DNA of 19,459 bases, from positions 1-19,459 of the forward strand of contig URAJ01000039.1 in the NCBI GenBank assembly GCA_900545715.1, written 5' to 3'. The notes beneath the pieces are model-generated. The model saw only the letters and a program-made list of their open reading frames with translations. It was not told the DNA's origin and did not search any database. This document shows positions 12,665 to 19,459 of the stretch, piece by piece. This stretch comes from an uncultured Opitutales bacterium. Lineage in GTDB: Bacteria; Verrucomicrobiota; Verrucomicrobiia; Opitutales; Intestinicryptomonadaceae. A program made the translations under genes and the position numbers. Numbering within the stretch: the first letter of the stretch is position 1; the number at the start of each line of letters is the position of its first letter.

Positions 12665-15600
12665 AGACAAGCTCGAAAAACACCGCCGGAATTTTTATTT
12701 TTGAAGTGTCAATAGACGCCCTTAGAATCTCTCCGTCAACCCGCGTGTTAAGCTCCTGGACTCTCTCGCCGTCCATGCCGAGAGCGTACAATTTGAAATT
12801 GTCGGCATTTTTGTTTTTTAGCCTGAACGACAGCTTTGCGGTTTGATATAGAATCGGAATTTTTCCGTTTGAAATGAGCCCGCGCATAGTATCGTCCTCA
12901 AAAACCATTCCGCTGTTCAGAGCGTTTGTGGCATAAACCAAAACCGCGCGCTTCGATTCCGAAAGGGGCAACCCGTCGACACTGACTATCGCAACGCACC
13001 CGCGCGCGCCCATTCTCGTTACGGCAAAATCTGAGAGCTCGCATTTGCTCTTTGCCTCGGCGCATAGCCCTTGGAGCCTCGGAGTGTCAACAGTCATGTA
13101 ATTTTTATACGAATCCAAAAACAATTCGCCCGTTGCGCTTTCAAAAATCCCGTCTTTTGCGTTTGTGCGGTTAGACTCCGGGATAAGCACGCGCTTTTTA
13201 AACTGCTCGACAATAGAATCAGTATCAAAATTGTCTTTGTAGTCTGCCACTACGGAATATCCAGGATACGTTATTATCGCCGCCCCTTTCGTTGACTTTA
13301 TTGCTATCTCGTCCTTGCCTACCGGGGCGTCGGAGTCCGGGAGCAGCGAGAGTTTTGCGATGAGCGACAATTTCGACTGGCCGCCTGTCAGCCCACCGTT
13401 TATATTCATTTTTTCAAGGGCGTCGCGCGTGGAAAAATCTATGCGAACAGAGGGCTTTGCCTCCGAAACGTCCCGCCTCAAAAGCATGTGTGTAGCCAAA
13501 AATTCGCATGCCTTGTTTATGGGGTCGGGCCCGCGCCCGAACGGGTATATGACGCTCTCATTAAAGGTCACCGACTGCGCGTGCACCGTAAGAGCGCAAT
13601 GGCCTTGCAGAGCGGCGTATGCCGCCATAGAGAAAGCCTGTTCGTAGCGGTATTTGTTCCAGAACACATGCCCATACTCGGTTATAAGGAGAGGTTTTTT
13701 CCACAGAGCAGTCCCGGCCACTCCCCTAAAAACGCTGTTTGCGTCCGATAGCGACGATGATTGGGAGATTCTTGAAACTCCGCCGACAGTTGGCGACGGG
13801 TGGGCATGGTAAGAGTGCATTGTCACTATCGGCATATTTTTTCTGACCGATGCGTATCTTAGGGATTTTACCATGTCAAAGTTGACGCAAAGCCCTTTGT
13901 ATCCGATTTCCCTGAGGCTTTTCTCAAACCACTTCCACATTTCGTTCTCGCGCTCCAGCTTAAAAGTGGCAATATCCCTCGCGCGGGCGTCTGTCCCTAA
14001 AGCCAGGGCTCTATTGAAGACTTTTATTTTTTCCCAGTCGGCGACCGACTCTCCCCACGCGGCATTATATTTTGCGATATCCCCGCCGTACCTGTTTTTC
14101 AAGAACTCAATCCAGTACGGCTTCATGCGTTCGGGGTTTTTGGGTTCTCTCAGCATGCCGAACTCCTGTTCGTTTTTGCCGTTTACAATCGCAAGAACAG
14201 GATCATCTGCGAGCTTAGTATTGGTATATGGATTTACATGCGTCAAAAGTTTCTTTACGCCTTCGTACCAATTTTTGCGCGCGGCGGGCTTAAAGAAAAG
14301 GTCGTAGTTGTAGTCCCTGTCCGAGTTGTCGGGCGCCCATGTGTTGCCGAGCTCGAATCCGTAGCGGCTGCACATTGCGTCGAGATTTAAATATATTCCG
14401 TTTTTCTTTAAGCAATATATGTAATAGTCTATTCGTTTTAAGAGGTCTTCGTTGAACTGCAAAGGCTCCTTTGCCCCGCCCATTAGCGCGAAATCGAAAT
14501 AGTGGAAGCGGACCATATTGTACCCTTGCACGCGCAACTGTTTTACGTATTTTTCGGTGCTTTCCTTCGTAGCTGTGTGGATATTGTACGTAGTGCCCTG
14601 GTCGGCGACAGTCTGGAACGCCACCGGAACTCCCGGGTTGTCCTCAAGCTCCAAATGTCCGTCTTTTGATGCAACCACGCGCGATTTTACTTCTTTGACT
14701 GGCCATAAATCGGAGCAATCGAGAGCCGAGCCTTCCTTTACCGCATAATCCTCCAAATGCGGCATTGCCCGCCAGTGTTTGCTTTCGGACGTGACGAAGC
14801 GATTTTCTGATGGGAACGGGAATTTTTCGTCCGACAAACTTGCCGCGACAACCATCCACCCTACACTTGCCTTTCCAAACTCTATGGACTCTATTTTGCC
14901 GAAGTCTTTTGGGATTTCCAGCCTGGTAGAATAAAGCCCGTTCGAGCGCCTCCAGCCTTTGTCGGCGAGCCATGCCGCCCCGATTGCGGCGTTTTTAAGG
15001 TCTTTTTTCACATTTTGCCACGGCGCCACATCGACGCCTCCCTGAAGTTTGAAGGCGTGGGATTTCCCGTTTTCTCCAAAAATAGTTATTTCCCCGACCT
15101 GCCCGCTCGCGGACGTTTCAAGGGCATTTAATACATAAAGATACTTTGCATTTTGCGGTGCGGCAAATCTGATTTTCGCAGAGACTGCCCCAGCCTTTTT
15201 ACTATCCGCAGGCTTCAGAAGCAGCGCCGACTTCCCTTTGTTTGAATCCGGATATATTATGGAATACGGCACATTTCCGAATAATGACGATAGCTTGTAA
15301 TTAAATTTAGAAGCATCTTCGCCCGGCTCCGCGCCGAACCACCCGCTTTCCACGCCGTCTTTTGAGCCGCACGCAAACCCGACGTTCGCAGACGCGCGCA
15401 AGTCTACAGGAGTGATTGTCTTTTCCAACTTTATATTTTTTATCCATATAGAGCCCCTCGACTCTTCAAAACCGAGGTTCAAGCGTCCGCCTGTCGCGTC
15501 GTACGGAACCCTTATAAATAGTTTAACTTTTTTCCACCCAAAGTTTCCTGTCGGCATCTGGCTGCCGCCGTAGATATTTCCCGACGGAGAATTTATTACC

Positions 15601-15923
15601 AACATAAATTTTGCGCCGTTATAGTATTTTGGGCCGGGCGCAATTTTCTCGCCCTTCATCTCGCCAGACAGCTCCAACACGCTACCGCGCAATTTACGGG
15701 CGTCAACCGGCAGGGACAACCCACCAAAGTGTACATTTTCAGACGCCTCCATTTTTAAGGCTCCACCTTCGCCCTTTTCGCCCTTATCAAAACTCACCTT
15801 AACGCCCGACGGATATTTTTCGACCGATTCCGGCGTATTGAATGCTTCCTGAATTAATATTTCGCCGGCAAAAATCGGCAAAAAAACACAGTGCAATACA
15901 AAGAAAATCAATGCGCGTTTCAT
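12657..15923 (-). CDS. large secreted glycoside hydrolase, clan GH-A-like
   Basis: A 1088-residue exported protein with a Sec signal peptide at residues 1-20 (MKRALIFFVL, ending FAGE). Residues 22-170 form a beta-rich domain resembling carbohydrate-binding CBM4/9-like modules (DARKLRG, GWKKVKLFIRVP, IWIKNIKLEK). Residues 175-370 form a second beta-rich domain. From about 445 to 815 there is a TIM barrel: VQGYNMVRFHYFD, YLNLDAM, then the probable acid/base E585 in NGKNEQEF and the probable nucleophile E749 in LLITEYGHVFW, with HSYHAHP (703-709) between. The Asn-Glu pair and the later Glu are the clan GH-A pattern. The C-terminal 270 residues are beta-rich, like barrel-associated domains in these enzymes. 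I cannot name the GH family or sugar. There is no Shine-Dalgarno site before the ATG, and a TATAAA lies about 50 bases upstream. It stands alone between terminators. Its 3' end overlaps the repeat array. Confidence 0.85.
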   Translation of the reverse strand: MKRALIFFVLHCVFLPIFAGEILIQEAFNTPESVEKYPSGVKVSFDKGEKGEGGALKMEASENVHFGGLSLPVDARKLRGSVLELSGEMKGEKIAPGPKYYNGAKFMLVINSPSGNIYGGSQMPTGNFGWKKVKLFIRVPYDATGGRLNLGFEESRGSIWIKNIKLEKTITPVDLRASANVGFACGSKDGVESGWFGAEPGEDASKFNYKLSSLFGNVPYSIIYPDSNKGKSALLLKPADSKKAGAVSAKIRFAAPQNAKYLYVLNALETSASGQVGEITIFGENGKSHAFKLQGGVDVAPWQNVKKDLKNAAIGAAWLADKGWRRSNGLYSTRLEIPKDFGKIESIEFGKASVGWMVVAASLSDEKFPFPSENRFVTSESKHWRAMPHLEDYAVKEGSALDCSDLWPVKEVKSRVVASKDGHLELEDNPGVPVAFQTVADQGTTYNIHTATKESTEKYVKQLRVQGYNMVRFHYFDFALMGGAKEPLQFNEDLLKRIDYYIYCLKKNGIYLNLDAMCSRYGFELGNTWAPDNSDRDYNYDLFFKPAARKNWYEGVKKLLTHVNPYTNTKLADDPVLAIVNGKNEQEFGMLREPKNPERMKPYWIEFLKNRYGGDIAKYNAAWGESVADWEKIKVFNRALALGTDARARDIATFKLERENEMWKWFEKSLREIGYKGLCVNFDMVKSLRYASVRKNMPIVTMHSYHAHPSPTVGGVSRISQSSSLSDANSVFRGVAGTALWKKPLLITEYGHVFWNKYRYEQAFSMAAYAALQGHCALTVHAQSVTFNESVIYPFGRGPDPINKACEFLATHMLLRRDVSEAKPSVRIDFSTRDALEKMNINGGLTGGQSKLSLIAKLSLLPDSDAPVGKDEIAIKSTKGAAIITYPGYSVVADYKDNFDTDSIVEQFKKRVLIPESNRTNAKDGIFESATGELFLDSYKNYMTVDTPRLQGLCAEAKSKCELSDFAVTRMGARGCVAIVSVDGLPLSESKRAVLVYATNALNSGMVFEDDTMRGLISNGKIPILYQTAKLSFRLKNKNADNFKLYALGMDGERVQELNTRVDGEILRASIDTSKIKIPAVFFELVCE

Positions 15924-16049
15924 ACGATAAAAAATGCAGAAAATTCCCGTTTTTTACAAGCTATTTATATGAAACTAAGAGTAAAGCTCCGAAAATTTTA
16001 CCTGCCATGAAAGGAGAAAAATTGGCAAATTTTTTCTATGCGAAAATTG

Positions 16050-16082
16050 AAAAAAGCTTCCCGCATATCCCAAGCATGCGGG
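16050..16082 (-). terminator. probable terminator of folC
   Basis: CCCGCAT (16060-16066) pairs perfectly with ATGCGGG (16076-16082) around a nine-base loop. On the minus strand the stem is followed by AAGC and six T residues. It lies about 77 bases after the folC stop. The remainder of 15924-16158 holds the glycoside hydrolase leader and GC-rich short repeats near 16110-16140, with nothing else I can call. Confidence 0.55.
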
Positions 16083-16158
16083 CGCCGACTTTTCTGCACT
16101 TATTTGTGTAAATGCGCATCGCGCACTCCTATCACGCGCACTTTTCGCAACGCTGCAA

Positions 16159-17493
16159 TTAGATTCTGTCCGACAATCCGTCGGGCGACACCCCCTGCAA
16201 AGCGGCGAGAACCTCGCCCGCCAGATAAATCGAACCCGTCGATACAATGGTTTCGCCAGCGCCCGCGTATGCGCAATTCCAACCGGGCTTAAAGACTTCC
16301 CCCACTTCGCATTCAAGAATCGGGACGTCGCACTTTCCTATGCACTTTTTTAAAGCCTCGAAATTCAGCGCGCGCGGCTCGTGCGGGACCAGAAGCAGTA
16401 TTTTGCCCGCGTATTTTGAAATCACCTTAAACAGCGGCACAGCGCGCTCCTCCCCTAGAACCCCTACCGCTATTGTGGGCTTTTCGACGCCTAGACCGCG
16501 CAGATTGCTTTCAAGCGTTCTCGCTCCCTCTTCGTTGTGCGACGAATCCAAAATCAGCGTCGCTCCGTTGGAGAGCTTTATCTTTTGCCAGCGCGCCGCC
16601 CATGAGACGTCTTTTAGGGCTTTTTTTGCGACATTTAAATCGAGCCTTTCAAATACGCCCGCTGACTTTCCGCAAGCCGCCCGCTCCTTCAATATTTCGG
16701 CGCAAAGAAGCGCAACCGCCGCATTCCGCCGCTGAAATTTTCCGTAAAGCGATGTCTCGGGCAGCGACGCATCGCAGGAAAAATAGTCGCGCACGTCGTA
16801 AAATGGGGCGCCTTTTTTATCGGCTACGGCCTTTATTACATCAAACGCTTCGTCCGGAACAAAGCCGCATACGATAGGCACAGATTCTTTTATTATACCC
16901 GCCTTTTCCGCCGCAATTTGCGCGTATGTGTCGCCGAGAATAGAGGTGTGGTCGAGGCCTATTGAAGTTATTGCGCATATATCGGGGCACACTATGTTGG
17001 TGGAATCCAACCTTCCCCCAAGTCCGACTTCGACCACAGCCGCATCGACTTTCGCATCGGCAAAAGCCGCAAACGCAAGAACTGTCATATACTCAAAAAA
17101 CGACGGGTACGACGCCCTTTCAGAAGGGTTGAAAATGCCGTCCGCTACCTTGCGCAGCGCCTGTATCCGCCTTAAAATTTCCGCGCGCGAAAGCTCCTCG
17201 CGGTTTATCTGGACTCTCTCCCCCAAATTCACCAAATGCGGCGACGTAAACATGCCCGTCTTCAATCCGTGCGCGCGCAAAATGCGCTCTAGCATCGCGC
17301 AAACCGAACCTTTGCCGTTCGTGCCCGCAACGTGTATGACCGGATATTTCAGATGTGGATTTCCAAACGCCTCCGCAAACTTTGCAATCCTATCTAGCGA
17401 GAATTTCGACCTCGCATTGCGCAGGTCGCAAACGAAATCGAGCGCTGACTGGAAATCGGAAATTTCTTTTGCCACTGTCGGTTGATTAAGCAT
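16159..17493 (-). CDS. folC: folylpolyglutamate synthase / dihydrofolate synthase
   Basis: FolC adds glutamate to dihydropteroate and to folates, making and retaining the cofactor. The 444-residue protein is a Mur-ligase relative. The ATP P-loop is AGTNGKGSV at about 56-64 (K61). FTSPHLV, VEVGLGGRLDSTN and LDHTSILGDT follow, then AEKAGIIK whose K197 is the usual carbamylated lysine. DSSHNEEGA (316-324) stands where most family members have DGAHN. The C-terminal domain is complete. The ATG has no obvious ribosome site. The gene appears monocistronic and is divergent from the flavoprotein gene. Whether it is bifunctional cannot be told from sequence alone. No other folate gene is in the window, though PurU also acts on folates. 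Confidence 0.94.
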   Translation of the reverse strand: MLNQPTVAKEISDFQSALDFVCDLRNARSKFSLDRIAKFAEAFGNPHLKYPVIHVAGTNGKGSVCAMLERILRAHGLKTGMFTSPHLVNLGERVQINREELSRAEILRRIQALRKVADGIFNPSERASYPSFFEYMTVLAFAAFADAKVDAAVVEVGLGGRLDSTNIVCPDICAITSIGLDHTSILGDTYAQIAAEKAGIIKESVPIVCGFVPDEAFDVIKAVADKKGAPFYDVRDYFSCDASLPETSLYGKFQRRNAAVALLCAEILKERAACGKSAGVFERLDLNVAKKALKDVSWAARWQKIKLSNGATLILDSSHNEEGARTLESNLRGLGVEKPTIAVGVLGEERAVPLFKVISKYAGKILLLVPHEPRALNFEALKKCIGKCDVPILECEVGEVFKPGWNCAYAGAGETIVSTGSIYLAGEVLAALQGVSPDGLSDRI

Positions 17494-17524
17494 TTAAGCG
17501 GAATACTCAACCACCCATTGCCCG

Positions 17525-17541
17525 CATTGTAAAGAACAATG
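17525..17541. promoter_or_regulatory. inverted repeat in the folC/flavoprotein divergent region
   Basis: CATTGT and ACAATG form a perfect six-base inverted repeat with a five-base spacer. On the minus strand it contains TACAAT (17531-17526), a good -10 candidate for folC, although its -35 is poor. This placement is what an operator for a dimeric repressor would look like. On the plus strand a CATAAT lies only about eight bases before the flavoprotein ATG. Confidence 0.35.
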
Positions 17542-17598
17542 ATTCCCAAACTAAAAATAAGCTTTAAAAATCACTGTAAAAAGGCATAATTTTAAGGC

Positions 17599-18222
17599 AT
17601 GAAAAAAGTCCTGCTAATAAACGGAAGCCCCAACGAAAAGGGCTGCACGGCGCTGGCCCTCGAAGAAATCGCATCCACTCTTAAAAAACGCGGAATAGAA
17701 TCCGACATAAAGCAAATCGGCAAAAAACCTGTCGCAGGCTGCATCGCATGCTACTCGTGCGCCCGCACAGGCAGGTGCGCATTCAACGACTCCGTAAACG
17801 AAATGATAGAATCTCTCGACTCTTACGGGGCGTTGGTTGTCGGGTCGCCGGTCTATTACGGGTCTGCCACCGGCCAGATTTGCTGCCTTCTCGACCGTTT
17901 GTTTTTTGCCGGCGGAAGGCTCATGGACGGAAAAGTAGGCGCATGCGTAGTCTCCTGCCGCAGAGGGGGCGCGAGCGCCGCATTTGACAGATTAAACAAA
18001 TACTTTTTGATGAACAATATGCCGCTCGCATCCTCCCAGTACTGGAACCAGATACACGGCAACACCCGCGAGGAAGCTATGCAAGACGCCGAAGGTTTGC
18101 AGACAATGAGGGTACTTGCCGATAATATCGCAACCCTTATGATTTCTTTCAGCGAAGCTGAGAAGGCTGGCTTCCGGCCGCCCAAACGAGAACTGCGAAT
18201 CTTTACAAATTTTATAAGGTAG
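17599..18222 (+). CDS. iron-sulfur flavoprotein / NAD(P)H-dependent FMN reductase family
   Basis: A 207-residue flavodoxin-like protein. LLINGSPNEKGCT (5-17) is the FMN phosphate loop and VVGSPVYYGSATG (79-91) contacts the isoalloxazine ring, as in the FMN_red family. C48, C51, C54 and C60 form a compact Cx2Cx2Cx5C cluster in GCIACYSCARTGRC. That matches the [4Fe-4S] motif of archaeal-type iron-sulfur flavoproteins (Isf), which pass electrons one or two at a time, often in anaerobes. A CIAC-containing motif also occurs in family members without a proven cluster, so the Fe-S is an inference. The start lies just after AAGG and close to a CATAAT -10-like element, so the transcript could be nearly leaderless. 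The gene is alone and converges with the FAD oxidoreductase gene. Confidence 0.88.
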   Translation: MKKVLLINGSPNEKGCTALALEEIASTLKKRGIESDIKQIGKKPVAGCIACYSCARTGRCAFNDSVNEMIESLDSYGALVVGSPVYYGSATGQICCLLDRLFFAGGRLMDGKVGACVVSCRRGGASAAFDRLNKYFLMNNMPLASSQYWNQIHGNTREEAMQDAEGLQTMRVLADNIATLMISFSEAEKAGFRPPKRELRIFTNFIR

Positions 18223-18223
18223 C

Positions 18224-18249
18224 GCGTTCGGCACACCGCCTCTGAACGC
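18224..18249 (+). terminator. weak hairpin after the flavoprotein gene
   Basis: GCGTTC (18224-18229) with GAACGC (18244-18249) plus an inner GGC/GCC starts two bases after the stop. It has no T tract directly after it; a TTTTT occurs about 25 bases later. It could be a poor terminator or a 3'-end stabiliser. Confidence 0.3.
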
Positions 18250-18317
18250 CTAATAGCTGATTCTCGGCAGATCTTTTTATAAAATAAAAACGTTGAATAC
18301 GGGTTAATAATACATTG

Positions 18318-18352
18318 TTGGCGCAAAAAAGATAAAAAACTCGGCGCGCCAA
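18318..18352 (-). terminator. inverted repeat at the end of the FAD oxidoreductase gene
   Basis: TTGGCGC (18318-18324) and GCGCCAA (18346-18352) pair across a 21-base loop, starting five bases after the minus-strand stop. The loop reads as two T runs on that strand, and the right arm overlaps a GGCGCGCC palindrome. The arrangement is unusual for a terminator. It may serve both convergent genes. Confidence 0.35.
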
Positions 18353-18357
18353 TTTAG

Positions 18358-19458
18358 TTATTGCGCCCGCGCATTTGCAACAAGCGCCGCCTTTTTGCCG
18401 ACGGCCTCCCCCATCGCAACCGCATTGCCGGTTACGCGATAGCTTGCGTGTGGTATGAATCCCCCGCTTATGCAGCGCCCTGCCATAAACAAATTTTCAA
18501 AATCCGCGCTTTCAAGCGCGCGCATCGGAATATCGTACGGCTTAGATTTAACTCCGCCATCGGAAAACGCATGCGCAGAGCTGTCGAGGCCGTGAATGTC
18601 CGTCCAATACTCTACCCTGCATACGGCGTCCTCAAAACGCGCGCCCCTTATTACGTCGTCGGCGGTTATCTCGTATTTTCCGCGTAGGCGACGTCCCTCG
18701 CGTATGCCGATGTGCGAGGCTGTAAGCGCAAGCCTGATATTTTTCCAAAGGCCTCCGCGCACCCTCAGCGCATCGACAATTTTATTTATTTCCGCTCGCG
18801 CTGCTATTGTATGTGAAGTATAGGCGTCGGCGTCGTCGCACCGTACTCCAAACTCGTGGTTTACCATAAATACGGTCCAGCCGTCCCGTATTTGGAAAAG
18901 CGAAGCCCCCGAATAGCTCGCAGACGCTCCTGCAGCTTTGATGTGAGCCATAAAATTGGCGCGCCACTTTGGCGAATCTATTAGGCCGGCCTCGCGCAAA
19001 CGGGCCGTTTCAAGCCCGGAAACAATCGCGAATAGGGTTGCGGGCTGGCACTTTCCATTTTCGTTTCCGATAGAAAAATTTCCGCCGGCGTAGGCTCCGA
19101 CATCCCCGTTGCCAGTGGCGTCTATAAAAACCTTCCCCTTCCACAATTCCCTGCCCGAAACGCTCTCTGTTTCGACGGACTTTATGCGCCCGCTATCTGC
19201 GTTGACGGAGCATACGCGCGTATATAGCCTGATATTTACTCCCGATTCCGCGCAGAATTTTTCGAGCAAAACCTTCATCGCCTCCGGGTCGTACAAATGC
19301 GGGACATTCTGCGCGCCGGTTTTAGCGAGCGCGCCTATTAGCTCTTTCATGAGGCCGGATTTATTCTGCCAATCGATAATTAGGCACACCAATCCGCAGG
19401 TCCATATGCCGCCGAGGCATCCCTGCTGTTCTATTATCGCCGTCCTTGCGCCCGCCCT
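18358..19458 (-). CDS. FAD-dependent oxidoreductase (FAD_oxidored type), 5' end cut by window
   Basis: The reading frame stays open to the right edge, so the true start is outside; an internal ATG at 19392 is not the start. The first in-window residues, AGARTAIIEQQGCLGGIWTCG, correspond to the strand and loop just after the usual N-terminal FAD GxGxxG, so only about 20-30 residues are missing. Downstream features are FIDATGNGDVGAYAGG (second FAD contact), HIGIREGRRLRGKYEIT, DDVIRGARF and the closing FMAGRCISGG and RVTGNAVAMGEAVG. This is the FAD_oxidored family, common in Verrucomicrobia, Planctomycetes and Lentisphaerae and often beside sugar-degradation genes. The substrate is unknown. The 366 residues in view are intact, with no frameshift. 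Confidence 0.87.
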   Translation of the reverse strand, partial: RAGARTAIIEQQGCLGGIWTCGLVCLIIDWQNKSGLMKELIGALAKTGAQNVPHLYDPEAMKVLLEKFCAESGVNIRLYTRVCSVNADSGRIKSVETESVSGRELWKGKVFIDATGNGDVGAYAGGNFSIGNENGKCQPATLFAIVSGLETARLREAGLIDSPKWRANFMAHIKAAGASASYSGASLFQIRDGWTVFMVNHEFGVRCDDADAYTSHTIAARAEINKIVDALRVRGGLWKNIRLALTASHIGIREGRRLRGKYEITADDVIRGARFEDAVCRVEYWTDIHGLDSSAHAFSDGGVKSKPYDIPMRALESADFENLFMAGRCISGGFIPHASYRVTGNAVAMGEAVGKKAALVANARAQ

Positions 19459-19459
19459 T

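Noticed and set aside
18358..19392. FAD oxidoreductase starting at the ATG at 19392
   Set aside because: The frame is open to the window edge and the upstream residues match the family's FAD-binding region, so this ATG is internal.
1..19459. Mobile element or genomic island
   Set aside because: No transposase, integrase, phage gene, flanking tRNA or terminal repeats were seen; most genes are core metabolism.

Overview
The window looks like a chromosomal segment of a Gram-negative bacterium, most likely from the PVC superphylum (Verrucomicrobia, Opitutae-like, or a relative such as Lentisphaerae). The reasons are an LL-diaminopimelate aminotransferase of the type I associate with that group, a non-mevalonate isoprenoid pathway, several genes without a Shine-Dalgarno site, AT-rich gaps between fairly GC-rich genes, and large secreted glycoside hydrolase, Gfo/Idh/MocA and FAD-oxidoreductase genes of the polysaccharide-degrading kind. 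The assignment is inference from gene style, not from a marker gene. I see no tRNA, rRNA, CRISPR, transposase or phage gene.

Layout. 1-252: the start of a Tat-exported Gfo/Idh/MocA oxidoreductase (minus strand), with a leader holding a hairpin and a possible 15-codon ORF. 505-3348: a minus-strand operon pyrF-ispD-ispF-glycerophosphodiesterase ending in a clear intrinsic terminator. 3382-4263: ispE, divergent from pyrF, with a consensus-like promoter lying across the pyrF start. 4530-8299: a tight minus-strand operon panC-nadB-apt-small lipoprotein-DUF486 membrane protein. 8391-11647: plus-strand dapL, purU, a Nudix hydrolase and pyrE. 11648-12656: about 1 kb without a convincing gene, ending in a degenerate 29-bp tandem repeat that runs into the 3' end of the next gene. 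12657-15923: a 1088-residue secreted clan GH-A-like glycoside hydrolase (minus). 16159-17493: folC (minus). 17599-18222: an iron-sulfur flavoprotein (plus). 18358-19458: most of an FAD-dependent oxidoreductase (minus), cut by the window end.

How the genes fit together. Most are housekeeping anabolism: isoprenoid precursors (IspD, IspE and IspF are three consecutive MEP-pathway steps), the last two steps of UMP synthesis (PyrE, PyrF), purine salvage and formate supply (Apt, PurU), NAD and pantothenate synthesis (NadB, PanC), folate (FolC) and lysine/peptidoglycan (DapL). The secreted or redox genes at the two ends and the large hydrolase suggest a carbohydrate-degrading lifestyle. No single new system is obvious. 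The points most worth following are the repeat array overlapping the hydrolase 3' end, the unassigned hydrolase itself, the leader ORF before the oxidoreductase, and the small lipoprotein in the nadB-apt operon.
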